A DNA stretch of 64,000 nucleotides from Halobacillus halophilus (GTDB lineage Bacteria > Bacillota > Bacilli > Bacillales > Halobacillaceae): the NCBI RefSeq assembly GCF_020171985.1, contig NZ_JAIVAL010000003.1, positions 62,001-126,000 on the forward strand, read 5' to 3'. The notes under the pieces were generated by a model, which worked only from the letters and a program-made list of their open reading frames with translations, ran no database searches and was not told where the DNA came from. A program made the translations under genes and the position numbers. Shown here one piece after another: positions 35,293-43,868 of this stretch (positions within the stretch are counted from its first letter, which is position 1; the number at the start of each line of letters is the position of its first letter).

Positions 35293-35523
35293 ATGGATAA
35301 CTTAAATTCTCCTTATGCTATGGCTGCTAATATGAATGCGCCTTATATGGGGGCAAACGTAAATGCACCGTATATGGATGCAAACGTAAATGCGCCCTAC
35401 ATGATGGCCCCGCAGATGTCCTGTGCTCCTGTACAACACTGCCCTCCACAGAAAGACAACTTTATATTAATTCTTGTGTTGTTTATATTATTAATCATTG
35501 TTGGCTGCAGCATTAGTTGGTAA
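35293..35523 (+). CDS. YjcZ-like small protein with NAPYM repeats
   Basis: A 76-residue protein. The C-terminus, FILILVLFILLIIVGCSISW, is the signature of the YjcZ/tiny-TM Bacillus spore proteins. The N-terminal half is unusual: repeats of (M/V)NAPYM (NMNAPYMGA, NVNAPYMDA, NVNAPYMMAP), then a Cys/Pro-rich hinge (MSCAPVQHCPPQKD). It probably inserts in a spore membrane or coat with the repeats exposed. AAAGGAAG precedes ATG. Lying 117 bp after tgl on the same strand, it may share sporulation timing. The Tyr and Met of the repeats could be modification or cross-link sites; this is a guess. Confidence 0.75.
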   Translation: MDNLNSPYAMAANMNAPYMGANVNAPYMDANVNAPYMMAPQMSCAPVQHCPPQKDNFILILVLFILLIIVGCSISW

Positions 35524-35640
35524 TGGTCTATTGTTTTCCGACAGAAAGAAGTACCTCTTTAAAGCATCCGGATCGTGATAAGGCTGCATACCGATCAGGT
35601 AAATAGAAATTTTTATTCCTAAATAGAATGAAACAAAATG

Positions 35641-35674
35641 AAACCAGCACCTTTCTTCTTTAGGTGCTGGTTTA
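35641..35674. terminator. Hairpin between YjcZ-like gene and pgs operon end
   Basis: AAACCAGCACCT pairs with AGGTGCTGGTTT; the flanking T run is modest on both strands. It probably terminates the plus-strand transcript. Bases 35675-35811 hold no further feature I can see. Confidence 0.6.
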
Positions 35675-35811
35675 TGATTTAGGAAAACTGGGCGATTATA
35701 AAGGAAATATAACTCTGTTTACATAGACTAGGATCAAATGCCGCTTCTATCTTTTATACATTTATCTTTACTATGAAAACCGAGATACAATTTAAGCCAT
35801 CTATCTTATAA

Positions 35812-36198
35812 TCAGGAATCCAAGTTATATTTTTCATAATAATAACGCTGATTCTTTTTCCAATCATTCAATGTAGTTTTAAACACTTGTTCACCTTGCT
35901 GATCATAAACTCTTACGATATTTTGATTGCTCGTAATGGCATACTCCTTTTGCTGATCAGCGGTTGTGGAAGTCTTTTCTGCTTCACTCTCAGAGGAGAC
36001 CGTTGCTTCTGTACCATTCTCCTGTTTATTTTCCGTTGTTTCAGATTGAGATTGGTCTTTTGAAGCTTTCTTTTGGAAGTTCGAGATCTCGATCTCTTCT
36101 CTTGCTGATAATGTTTCCAGTTGCTTAAACTGAGTCATAAACGTTAGAGCCAGTCCCAGAAGTACAAATGGTATAATGGATTTTATAGTTTTAGACAT
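35812..36198 (-). CDS. Unrecognised membrane-anchored protein at the end of the pgs operon
   Basis: A 128-residue protein with one N-terminal membrane helix (about 5-22), a low-complexity Ser/Thr/Gln/Glu linker (about 45-85), and a C-terminal segment ending KTTLNDWKKNQRYYYEKYNL. GAGAGGG lies seven bases before ATG 36198. It starts 21 bp after the ggt stop, so it is the last gene of the poly-gamma-glutamate operon. It holds the place of the small PgsE/CapE subunit but is more than twice as long and shows no sequence match I can recognise. A role in polymer export or anchoring is inferred from position only. Confidence 0.7.
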   Translation of the reverse strand: MSKTIKSIIPFVLLGLALTFMTQFKQLETLSAREEIEISNFQKKASKDQSQSETTENKQENGTEATVSSESEAEKTSTTADQQKEYAITSNQNIVRVYDQQGEQVFKTTLNDWKKNQRYYYEKYNLDS

Positions 36199-36219
36199 TA
36201 ACAATCCCTCTCTTTCTAT

Positions 36220-37872
36220 CTAATCTTTTCCTTGATATTCTTTAACCTGCCAAGCACCAGCGCGCCGTGGATCGGAGCCGCCGTATACGCTGTTCTCTTC
36301 TTGATCCACCACTAACGCCTGGACTCCTCCATAGTACGTGGGGGATACTTCCAGGTGAACATCATAATCTCGTTCCTCTAATTCTTCCTTCACTTCATTA
36401 TCTATATCTTTTTCTACATAGACATCGTCATCTTCTATATAAAACCTGGGCGAAGCAATGGCGTCCTGAAGAGGTTCCCCAAACATCACATGTTTGGTAA
36501 GAACTTCAGTGAGCATCATTGGGATTCTTTCTCCTCCTGGTGAACCGATACCTATTTTTCTTTCTCCATTTGTCATAATGGTCGGGCTGGTAAAACTCCT
36601 TGGTCTTTTTCCAGCTTCCATTCCGTTTATGGAAGAGTCATCAGGACTGAAGTTCTTAAGCTGATCGTTTAAAAAGAACCCGCCGACTTCTTCACCTGAA
36701 CCAAAATATGCGCTTAACGTATTCGTTACCGAAACCATGTTGCCGTCTGCGTCTACGACTACATAATGGGTGGTGCTGACGTGATCTTCTTCTGCCACTG
36801 TGTCACTAGTTTCATAGTCGTCGGATAATTCATCCATATCCACAGAAGAAACGAGGTCTTCTACATAATCATATTCGGTTAGTTCCTCGTATGATTGATC
36901 AGTGTACAAAGGGTCTCCGATATTCTCCACACGATCGTCGTACGTCCGTTTGGATATTTCACCAATCATATGGATGTAATCCGCTTGACTGCCTTCCGCC
37001 TCTTTTAGATCAACCATTTCGCTTGCTTTTAAGGATTGAATTAACGTTACGCCTGACAATGGCGGCGGAGCGGAATAGATATCATAACCTGCAAATTCAC
37101 CCTTTACGGGAGCACTCTTCATAACGGTGTAATTGCTCAAGTCTGATTTGGTTAATTCCTTTACGTCGTCCGCGAGTTTATCAGCAATATCACCGGAGTA
37201 AAAAGCGCCTGAACCTTCTGATTGAATGCTTCTTAAAGTTTTGGCCAATTCTTTTTGTTTTAATGTTTCGTTTGGTTGAATAGGCTCTCCACCAGGAAAG
37301 AAATGATCTAATTTCTTAACAGGCATACGATGTGCATTATCCTCCAAGCGTTGTGTAAGATGCTCATCCACTTTAAACCCATCTTCCGCAAGTAAAATGG
37401 AGGGCTCTAAAAGTTTTTCCATGTCCATGGAACCAAAATCAGAATGAGCGGCCTCTAGACCCTTTACGAGGCCTGGAACTCCAAATTTATTAGAAGGGTT
37501 TGCACCTGAAATGGGTGCTGTTTCTCTGTATTGGTAAATCACAGGTTCCTTCTCTTCGTCCGCAGGGTGAATCAGCATGGCTCCCCCTCCTCCGATGCCT
37601 GATCCATATGGTTCAACGACACCAAGAGCATAGGAGACAGCAACGGCTGCATCGACAGCGTTGCCCCCTTTTTCGAGGACTTCCATGCCTGCTTTAACTG
37701 CCAGAGGATGGGATGAACTTACTCCGTATGCCTCCGTAGTACCGGTAGCTGGAGAAGATTGGATCCCATAGCCAGGAGCCTTTTCCATTCCCTGGTTACT
37801 GATAAAATAAGTCACAGCGGCTGCGGTCACTATGGTCATCATGATAAGAATGGAAAGGATTTTTTTATTCAT
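36220..37872 (-). CDS. Gamma-glutamyltransferase/poly-gamma-glutamate-processing enzyme (GGT/CapD type)
   Basis: A 550-residue Ntn-hydrolase with an uncleaved N-terminal membrane helix (about 4-24). The autoprocessing and nucleophilic threonine is T367 in the STTHYVVVDADGNMVS motif; the substrate loop GIGSPGGERIPMMLTEV and the early GGNAVDAAVAVSYALGVVEP are intact. In Bacillus anthracis the equivalent CapD cuts poly-gamma-glutamate and attaches it to the wall; a free GGT role is also possible. Its start overlaps the end of pgsA by eight bases, so it is part of the pgs operon. Extracellular, membrane-tethered. Confidence 0.9.
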   Translation of the reverse strand: MNKKILSILIMMTIVTAAAVTYFISNQGMEKAPGYGIQSSPATGTTEAYGVSSSHPLAVKAGMEVLEKGGNAVDAAVAVSYALGVVEPYGSGIGGGGAMLIHPADEEKEPVIYQYRETAPISGANPSNKFGVPGLVKGLEAAHSDFGSMDMEKLLEPSILLAEDGFKVDEHLTQRLEDNAHRMPVKKLDHFFPGGEPIQPNETLKQKELAKTLRSIQSEGSGAFYSGDIADKLADDVKELTKSDLSNYTVMKSAPVKGEFAGYDIYSAPPPLSGVTLIQSLKASEMVDLKEAEGSQADYIHMIGEISKRTYDDRVENIGDPLYTDQSYEELTEYDYVEDLVSSVDMDELSDDYETSDTVAEEDHVSTTHYVVVDADGNMVSVTNTLSAYFGSGEEVGGFFLNDQLKNFSPDDSSINGMEAGKRPRSFTSPTIMTNGERKIGIGSPGGERIPMMLTEVLTKHVMFGEPLQDAIASPRFYIEDDDVYVEKDIDNEVKEELEERDYDVHLEVSPTYYGGVQALVVDQEENSVYGGSDPRRAGAWQVKEYQGKD

Positions 37873-39025
37873 CCTCTTCTAACTCTCCTTCTTCTAAAAT
37901 GGAAGAGTGGTCAACTTCGATCACCAGTTTTCCATTTTCTACTGTAAAGTTCGATTCAGGCTCTCCTCGTTTTAACTGAGTAAAGATTTTCTTTTGATTG
38001 TATTTGTTATTGGTCACGGCAGGACGCGATTCCCGAATCCGCATAGGTAAGATTTCGAACCTTCCCGTTCCATCTTCCATCAAATCGTAGTTAACTAAAG
38101 CACTATCTCTCGTACGGGACCAGCCTTGATCAAAGATAAAGTTTCCAAGACTGTAGAAAATCACTGAATTATCGTACACTTCGACGGGAGATAATACGTG
38201 AGGGTGGTGACCTATGATGACATCTGCCCCGGCACCCACGATCGCCTTTGCCATTTCCTGCTGCCTGGGGTGAGGCTTGTTATCGTACTCCGCTCCCCAG
38301 TGAATGTTGACGACCACCATATCCGCTTTCTCTTTCGCCTCTCTTACAAGAGGAAGAAAAGCCTCAGGATCTGCAGCTGCAATTCCTGGATTATATTCCA
38401 GAGCTCTAAACCCTGATACATAGACATCAGAAAAGCCAAGTGTCGCTATTTTTAATCCATTGGTCTCCTTGTAGTCAATTTGCTGAGCAGCTTCCAGATT
38501 TTCACCGGCCCCAACAAAATCAAGCTCTTTATCTTCAAAGGTTTGAACCGTGTCAAGGAGCCCTTCAGGTCCAAAGTCCATAGCGTGGTTGTTAGCTAGA
38601 TTCACATTTGAAAAGTTTGCATCTTTTAATGCTTCTACAGCACTTGGATCTGCACTCAAATGAATTGATTTATCGAGCTTGTCATAACTTTTCCCCTGCA
38701 GCGTCACAGGATTTTCGAAATTACCCGTTACATAATCTGCAGACTCGAAATAGGGAGCCACTTTTTCGAACAGATAATCGGTCCCTTTTCTCTCGGTAAC
38801 TTCTTTTACATTCCGCCCAAACATCATATCGCCTACAAAAGCCGCACTGAAGTAAGAGTTTTCTTTTTCTTCAGCTTCTGGAGCGGGCTGTTTATATAAA
38901 AGTTCGAAACCTACAATGAATACAAATAAAATAATAATTCCAATAATGACGTGTTTATTGGTAGACTTTTTATGCTTCTTAATTTTCTGTAAAAATTTCT
39001 CTTGGTATGATAATTTCATCGACAT
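37865..39025 (-). CDS. pgsA: Poly-gamma-glutamate synthesis protein PgsA/CapA
   Basis: A 386-residue protein with an N-terminal membrane helix (about 24-44) and an extracellular calcineurin-like PGA_cap domain. It has FVGDMMFGRNVKEV, NLANNHAMDFGPEGLLDT, VNIHWGAEYDNKPHPRQQ and IIGHHPHVLSPVEVY. The metal-binding His and Asp are conserved. With PgsB and PgsC it forms the membrane synthetase/export complex. The gene lies 12 bp after pgsC and overlaps ggt. The acidic C-terminus (EEGELEED) is additional. Confidence 0.93.
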   Translation of the reverse strand: MSMKLSYQEKFLQKIKKHKKSTNKHVIIGIIILFVFIVGFELLYKQPAPEAEEKENSYFSAAFVGDMMFGRNVKEVTERKGTDYLFEKVAPYFESADYVTGNFENPVTLQGKSYDKLDKSIHLSADPSAVEALKDANFSNVNLANNHAMDFGPEGLLDTVQTFEDKELDFVGAGENLEAAQQIDYKETNGLKIATLGFSDVYVSGFRALEYNPGIAAADPEAFLPLVREAKEKADMVVVNIHWGAEYDNKPHPRQQEMAKAIVGAGADVIIGHHPHVLSPVEVYDNSVIFYSLGNFIFDQGWSRTRDSALVNYDLMEDGTGRFEILPMRIRESRPAVTNNKYNQKKIFTQLKRGEPESNFTVENGKLVIEVDHSSILEEGELEEDE

Positions 39026-39037
39026 ACGACATCCATC

Positions 39038-39487
39038 CTATATGAGATAATAAACCGTCATAATTAAAAAGGTTACTCCACTTAGAAGCAGCGTACTGCC
39101 CGTGGTAATAATCAGTCCCTGTTTCTGCATCGTATTGGCAATTAAGCCGGGAACAATTACACCGATCCCTCGGAATTCTAATATTTCAAATGGAGCCATG
39201 GGGTAAAAGTAGTCGAACAGCAATTTGAGCACTATCCCTGTACTCAGCATGGCCGCGAACTTTCTCCGCCCGTAAAGAATCATAAATTTAGAAACGCCAT
39301 ACGTCACAATTAAATACGTCAGAAAACTAATAAATAATACAACGGCTATAAATATGGGCTGGTCAAATACGAGGGCTAAATATCCTGGCACTACTAATCC
39401 TGCCGGCATGACCCCGGTCTTCTCTGCAAAAATCAAACTTAAAATAACACCTAACACAAGGGATATATATAAATCGGAACCGAACAT
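39038..39487 (-). CDS. pgsC: Poly-gamma-glutamate synthesis membrane subunit PgsC/CapC
   Basis: A 149-residue protein with four to five membrane helices, the normal PgsC length. The opening MFGSDLYISLVLGVILSLIF, the block KTGVMPAGLVVPGYLALVFD, and ILEFRGIGVIVPGLIANTMQ are PgsC/CapC landmarks. It is the membrane partner of the PgsB ligase. It starts 14 bp after the pgsB stop. Confidence 0.94.
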   Translation of the reverse strand: MFGSDLYISLVLGVILSLIFAEKTGVMPAGLVVPGYLALVFDQPIFIAVVLFISFLTYLIVTYGVSKFMILYGRRKFAAMLSTGIVLKLLFDYFYPMAPFEILEFRGIGVIVPGLIANTMQKQGLIITTGSTLLLSGVTFLIMTVYYLI

Positions 39488-39501
39488 ATGCTTTTTTCCT
39501 C

Positions 39502-40683
39502 CTAGCTGACAATCGGTTGATGTTTATGTTCATGAAACTTTTCTATTAACGGTTCTGCAGCTCCGTGGATATTGCCAACTCCGTACATTACACGGTCTTC
39601 TAACATTTCCGACAGAACTTCCATAATCTGATCAGTCGTATAACCTTCCAGATTCAGAAGGTGATCTACTTCAATTTTTCCTTCATTAACATCGGTAACT
39701 ATTGGTTCTGTGGTTTCTCCTATCAACACGAGGGTATCGGTAGGGATATAAGGTAATACATCTTTGGAGAATTGCTCGGTGCGCTCTACTCTATCATCCC
39801 GGCAGTTCATAATAATGATAGGATTTTCAGAGGGGTAACCAAGAAATTCTACCCGTTTCCAGATATTAATAGTAGAAACGGCATCATTAGCCGCAAAGCC
39901 ATTCACAAAATAAGCTGGCTTCTCAGGACTGCCAAGAGGGAGTATACGCATCGCCCCTGGATCAGGTTGAGCCTTTAACATCCCGCGGAATGCCGTATCT
40001 TCATCAATCCCAATGGCTTCTGCCACGGCTAATGATAAGGAAGCATTTTCAGGAAAAACCATATATTCAAACTTTTTTAAATACGAATCTGAAATTTTAT
40101 TATTATCCGCTACGATGACCTTTGTATTCCTCTCCTCGGCAATTTCCTTATAGTAATTTACATAAGGACTCTCGGATACAATCAAGTGACCATTATATGG
40201 AATAGTAGATGTGAAAGCTTCCGCAACTTCATCAAGTGTAGGACCCATTACGTCCATGTGGTCTTCTAAAACATTTACAATAACTCCGATATTGGCTTGA
40301 AGCATTTTTTCCTGAAATACCACCTGATAATCAGGATTTACGGCCATACACTCACTAACCAATGCTTGCGCGCCTTTATCAGCCGCTTCTTTCACGACTA
40401 ATCTTTGTTCACGGATATTAGGACCTTCCCGTCTGCGTTTAATAGGCTTTTCTTCATCGGTATCCCAAAAGATCATTCTTGCTGACGTTCCTGTAGTCTT
40501 GCCTATTGTTTTGTAGCCTGCTTCTTTCACGATACCGGTTATTAATCGAGTCACTGTTGATTTCCCCCGAATACCGTTGATGTTTACCCGTATAGGCAGG
40601 GCATTGACGTTCTTTTTATGCTGATGCCACTCATACGCACCGATAATTAGAACCGTGACCAACACAATAGGTATTAATAACAT
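39502..40683 (-). CDS. pgsB: Poly-gamma-glutamate synthetase PgsB/CapB
   Basis: A 393-residue Mur-ligase-like ATP-dependent amide ligase with one N-terminal membrane helix. The P-loop is GIRGKSTVTRLITG (about 38-51); NVLEDHMDVMGPTLDEVAEA and INCRDDRVERTEQF-like stretches (IIMNCRDDRVERTEQFSKDV) are diagnostic of CapB/PgsB. It adds glutamate through gamma-carboxyl linkage to grow the polymer. First gene of the operon, with GAGGAAGTG before ATG. In B. subtilis pgs expression depends on DegSU and ComPA; no such site is recognised in the 530 bp upstream. Confidence 0.95.
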   Translation of the reverse strand: MLLIPIVLVTVLIIGAYEWHQHKKNVNALPIRVNINGIRGKSTVTRLITGIVKEAGYKTIGKTTGTSARMIFWDTDEEKPIKRRREGPNIREQRLVVKEAADKGAQALVSECMAVNPDYQVVFQEKMLQANIGVIVNVLEDHMDVMGPTLDEVAEAFTSTIPYNGHLIVSESPYVNYYKEIAEERNTKVIVADNNKISDSYLKKFEYMVFPENASLSLAVAEAIGIDEDTAFRGMLKAQPDPGAMRILPLGSPEKPAYFVNGFAANDAVSTINIWKRVEFLGYPSENPIIIMNCRDDRVERTEQFSKDVLPYIPTDTLVLIGETTEPIVTDVNEGKIEVDHLLNLEGYTTDQIMEVLSEMLEDRVMYGVGNIHGAAEPLIEKFHEHKHQPIVS

Positions 40684-41145
40684 GTGTTTTCACTTCCTCT
40701 ATCTTCATTAGTCTGTAACCCTAAGTAAGTTTAAGTTATATAATTTTAATTCACAACAGCTAGGGATAAAATTAATATTTTTATAGTAAAAATCCATACT
40801 AATACTCAAAGACACTAACTTTTTAACTTACAACATAAGGAATATGGTTTATTTATTAATCCAATTTATAAATGTAGAGGAAATAAATGTTATTAACCGT
40901 ACACAGATTGTAATAAATCAGTAAAGTAAGTAAATCTTCCGAATATTATATGAGAATATTGAACTATAAAATTTGATAATCGTTAGAGGTGCGACTATGT
41001 AACTAAAAGCAGCAAGTATCATGTTAAAGAATCCAAGTCTTCTACTCTTTCTAAATAGATCCCTCTTCCTTTTATCCACTGTAAATAAGGGAAGATGCTT
41101 TCCCTGATATATAAAAAGAGATAAATAATTAAAATACCCCCAATT
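40684..41145. other. AT-rich gap between divergent pgsB and YdcZ genes
   Basis: About 460 bases of AT-rich DNA with no gene I can support. It must contain the pgs promoter on the minus strand. A weak GGGAAGATGCTTTCCC dyad is seen at about 41091-41106. Confidence 0.5.
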
Positions 41146-41161
41146 AAGGACATATGTCCTT
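41146..41161. promoter_or_regulatory. Probable Crp-family operator
   Basis: AAGGACATATGTCCTT, a perfect 16-bp palindrome, 52 bp before the first YdcZ gene. If the -10 is TTTAAT at 41183-41188, the centre of the palindrome falls near -41.5, the classic activator position for Crp/Fnr proteins; a Crp-family gene is the second gene of this operon. Confidence 0.6.
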
Positions 41162-41212
41162 TCGAAAGCTTATAAATTCCTCTTTAATAGATGCAGAAGA
41201 GGAGGATGAACA

Positions 41213-41638
41213 ATGAAAGGAGCCATATTTGCCCTGCTTGGAGGACTCTGCATTACGATGCAGGGCATCTTTAACGCAAGGGTGAGTGAAGCAATAGGCG
41301 GATGGCATACAACATCGATGGTTCATGTCATTGCCTTCACGATCGCCATTATTATTTATTTAAATGTACGGGATGGAAAAGGAAAAAGCTTCAGGCAGGT
41401 ACCCTGGCTTTATTTAGTGGGAGGATCGTTTGGGGTGATTGTTGTGTTTTCAGAATTAACAGCGATTCACAGAATCGGTCCAGCGCCTGCTATTGCTCTA
41501 TTGCTCGTATCGCAAATCGGGACGGCCTTTATCATTGAGTCGCAAGGTTGGTTCGGCGAAAGAAAAGTCCCCATCACACGCAGACAGAGTATTGGCCTGA
41601 CCATGATGCTCATCGGTGTCATCCTTTTTCAATTGTAA
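41213..41638 (+). CDS. YdcZ-type DMT transporter subunit (first)
   Basis: A 141-residue membrane protein with four to five helices, matching the short DMT_YdcZ family: GAIFALLGGLCITMQGIFNA at the start, then GGWHTTSMVHVIAF and RIGPAPAIALLLVSQIGTAF. Such half-size proteins work as pairs; a second copy lies two genes on. AGAGGAGG precedes ATG. The operon order is transporter, Crp-family regulator, transporter. Substrate unknown. Confidence 0.85.
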   Translation: MKGAIFALLGGLCITMQGIFNARVSEAIGGWHTTSMVHVIAFTIAIIIYLNVRDGKGKSFRQVPWLYLVGGSFGVIVVFSELTAIHRIGPAPAIALLLVSQIGTAFIIESQGWFGERKVPITRRQSIGLTMMLIGVILFQL

Positions 41639-41657
41639 ATCGAAGGAGAGGTTTAAC

Positions 41658-42353
41658 GTGAAAGAAAGACCGTATTCATCACTCGACTCCTACATCCAAC
41701 AGTACAAGCTTGAAGATTTATTTCCTGCATCCTTCCGGCAGCATATGAAGGTCGCTCCCTTTGAAAAGGGCGAAACTTTATTTTCTGACGGGGATGAGCT
41801 TGAAGAATTATATTTTCTCGTCGAAGGAAAAATTAAAATTTTTACGCTGACACCGGAAGGGAAGTCACTGATCAACCGCTTTAAACGGCCGCTTGCTGTA
41901 ATTGGGGATGTCGAATATGTTAAAGGCAGCCCGGTTCTCAATTCAGTGGAAGCCGTTACCGAAGGGGTCATGATTTCAGCCCCCTTTTCGCATTTAAATG
42001 AGCTTGAAAAGGAGCATCCAAGCTTTATCCGGTTTCTGCTGGATACGGTAGCCCATAAGTTTTATACCGAATCCCATACCACAAGTATGCACATGCTTTA
42101 TCCCGTGGAAGTACGCCTGGCGAGCTATTTATTATCCATTTCTTCGGTTGGTGAAGGAACGGTTTTTCATCAGGAAATGCGAACGTCCAATTTAATCGAA
42201 CTCGCCGAGTGGATCGGCACCAGCTACCGTCACTTGAACCGGGTTTTGAAGAAAATGGCTTCTGAAGATGTCGTCGAGAAAACCAATGGATCGGTTACGA
42301 TTAAAGATCTGGAAAAGCTTCGAACCCTCGCGAAAGGAAATATCTATGAATAA
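41658..42353 (+). CDS. Crp/Fnr-family regulator
   Basis: A 231-residue regulator. The cyclic-nucleotide-binding-like beta-barrel (about 25-140) contains LFSDGDELEELYFLVEGKIK and NRFKRPLAVIGDVEYVKG; the C-terminal winged HTH includes RTSNLIELAEWIGTSYRHLN. No N-terminal iron-sulfur cysteines are seen, so it is not an Fnr oxygen sensor. It resembles the YeiL group of Crp-like activators. Start chosen at GTG 41658, preceded by AGGAGAGG; a longer in-frame start would overlap the upstream gene heavily. Probably controls its own operon through the palindrome at 41146. Confidence 0.83.
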   Translation: MKERPYSSLDSYIQQYKLEDLFPASFRQHMKVAPFEKGETLFSDGDELEELYFLVEGKIKIFTLTPEGKSLINRFKRPLAVIGDVEYVKGSPVLNSVEAVTEGVMISAPFSHLNELEKEHPSFIRFLLDTVAHKFYTESHTTSMHMLYPVEVRLASYLLSISSVGEGTVFHQEMRTSNLIELAEWIGTSYRHLNRVLKKMASEDVVEKTNGSVTIKDLEKLRTLAKGNIYE

Positions 42354-42365
42354 GGAGGTGCTCTC

Positions 42366-42806
42366 ATGGTTGGAGCGTCACTCGCCATTATTTCCGGGAT
42401 TTTAATTAGTCTGCAAAATATATTTAATGCCAGAGTCAGTGAAAAAACAGGACCATGGGCTACTACTACACTTGTGCTCGGCTTAGGTCTCCTTTGCTCC
42501 CTGCCTGTCTTTTACTCGGTCGAACAAAGAAGTCTATTTGCGTTTGGTGATGTTAATCCTATCTTCTTATTTGGTGGTGTATTTGGTGTCGGAATCGTTT
42601 TCTTCTTAATGAGGGGCGTTTCCTTGATCGGACCGGCCTATGCCATCTCGATTGCACTGATTTCACAGATTATAATCGCTTTTACAATCAATACAGCGGG
42701 CTGGTTCGGGTTCGAATCTTCTTCCATCTCATGGCAGAAGCTGATCGGCATTACGCTTTTGATCGGCGGGGTTCTCGTTTATAAATTAGAAAAGAGGACG
42801 GAATGA
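42366..42806 (+). CDS. YdcZ-type DMT transporter subunit (second)
   Basis: A 146-residue paralogue of the protein at 41213: GASLAIISGILISLQNIFNA, ARVSEKTGPWATTTLVLGLG, and LIGPAYAISIALISQIIIAF align with the first copy. TAAGGAGGTG lies before ATG, 12 bp after the regulator stop. The two half-transporters probably form a heterodimer. Confidence 0.85.
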   Translation: MVGASLAIISGILISLQNIFNARVSEKTGPWATTTLVLGLGLLCSLPVFYSVEQRSLFAFGDVNPIFLFGGVFGVGIVFFLMRGVSLIGPAYAISIALISQIIIAFTINTAGWFGFESSSISWQKLIGITLLIGGVLVYKLEKRTE

Positions 42807-42834
42807 AGGGTGCTCATGAACAGCCTGGACCATT

Positions 42835-42874
42835 AGAAAAGCTGAAGATGATCAGGATCACCTTCAGCTTTTCT
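42835..42874. terminator. Bidirectional terminator
   Basis: AGAAAAGCTGAAG and CTTCAGCTTTTCT with an inner TGATC/GATCA pairing; serves the YdcZ operon and the convergent lipoprotein gene. Confidence 0.85.
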
Positions 42875-42879
42875 AATGG

Positions 42880-43512
42880 CTACTTCTCATCATTCAGTTC
42901 CATTTTAAAAACAATGGCATAGTCCTCATTCTTAACGGATGGAGGCAATGTCTTCAAATCCTCCGTCCCCCGGCCGGATAATTGACCCTGACTCGATCCT
43001 ATTACATAAGCCCAGTAGATGGTTTCTCCCTTATTGAGCGTAACCCGTTCTTCCGGATGTTCAAATAGGAACGCTTTTAGGTCTTTGGGCTGCTCCGCTT
43101 GTCCCGCTACATATCCATCAGGTCCTCCGATCGTTAAATCATTCATGGCCTCCCCCATCCGAACTTGAAAAGAATGGAGAGCCTTCTTATATTTAGTATT
43201 CTCTTCAGCAGTAGACTGGGTGGTGATGTCATTGATCAGCTCCCCATTTTCGTAAACTTCAATGGTACTGATCAGGGCTTCTCCCTCTGGTACCTTTCCA
43301 TCCACCGTGAAGAAAGTTTGATAATCAATACCGATCTGATTAACAAGCATTTTCTCGCGTTTGGAAAGCTTCGCCGGCTTTACCACCAGGGAAGATGAAG
43401 AAGCCTTTTGTCCATCGTTCCCTTCCTGCGCCTGCCCCGTTTCGTTTCCACCTTCATTTGTACACCCGGCAAGCAGTAGCGTCAATCCAATCAGAATCAC
43501 AAATCTCTTCAT
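42880..43512 (-). CDS. Hypothetical lipoprotein
   Basis: A 210-residue exported lipoprotein: signal MKRFVILIGLTLLLAGC with lipobox LAGC, followed by a Gly/Asn/Gln-rich linker. The body has no domain I recognise; KREKMLVNQIGIDYQTFFTV and GQAEQPKDLKAFLFEHPEER are visible landmarks. GGGGG lies before ATG 43512, preferred over upstream in-frame ATGs that would bury the signal peptide. Single gene on the outer face of the membrane. Confidence 0.75.
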   Translation of the reverse strand: MKRFVILIGLTLLLAGCTNEGGNETGQAQEGNDGQKASSSSLVVKPAKLSKREKMLVNQIGIDYQTFFTVDGKVPEGEALISTIEVYENGELINDITTQSTAEENTKYKKALHSFQVRMGEAMNDLTIGGPDGYVAGQAEQPKDLKAFLFEHPEERVTLNKGETIYWAYVIGSSQGQLSGRGTEDLKTLPPSVKNEDYAIVFKMELNDEK

Positions 43513-43770
43513 TTCTTTAACCCCCATTCTCGTTTCTAACAAAAATAGATGATAACGTTCGTTCTTTATGATCATCTTCTGTACATACGCTTACGATTCT
43601 ATTTACCGATAAGTTTCAAGCTATTGCTTATCGTACATACACATCATTTTCAAAGATTTGAGATTTAATAGGTGAAATAGGGGGTATATTCTTTTCGTTG
43701 CAAAGTTTTCACTAGTTCGAACTTTACCTTTTATAAGAAGACCTGCCCTAATATTTTACAAACGGGAAGT

Positions 43771-43830
43771 TTGACGTTCTCATAGCTTCTATGTAAAATG
43801 GCGTCATAAACAAATTTTGCACGTGTGCAA
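43771..43830 (+). promoter_or_regulatory. Promoter and palindromic operator of the ZIP gene
   Basis: TTGACG (43771-43776), 17 bp, TAAAAT (43794-43799). At 43817-43830, about +12 to +25, lies TTGCAC-GT-GTGCAA with T-rich flanks, a palindrome placed to block transcription. A metal-responsive repressor is a reasonable guess; it does not match the MntR, Zur or Fur consensus known to me. The rest of the gap 43513-43770 shows nothing clear. Confidence 0.6.
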
Positions 43831-43868
43831 TTTTTATAAAAAAACACAACATTGAGAGGTGAATAACT

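Noticed and set aside
41616-41657. Earlier ATG start for the Crp-family regulator
   Set aside because: It would overlap the upstream gene by 23 bases without a ribosome-binding site; GTG at 41658 has AGGAGAGG.
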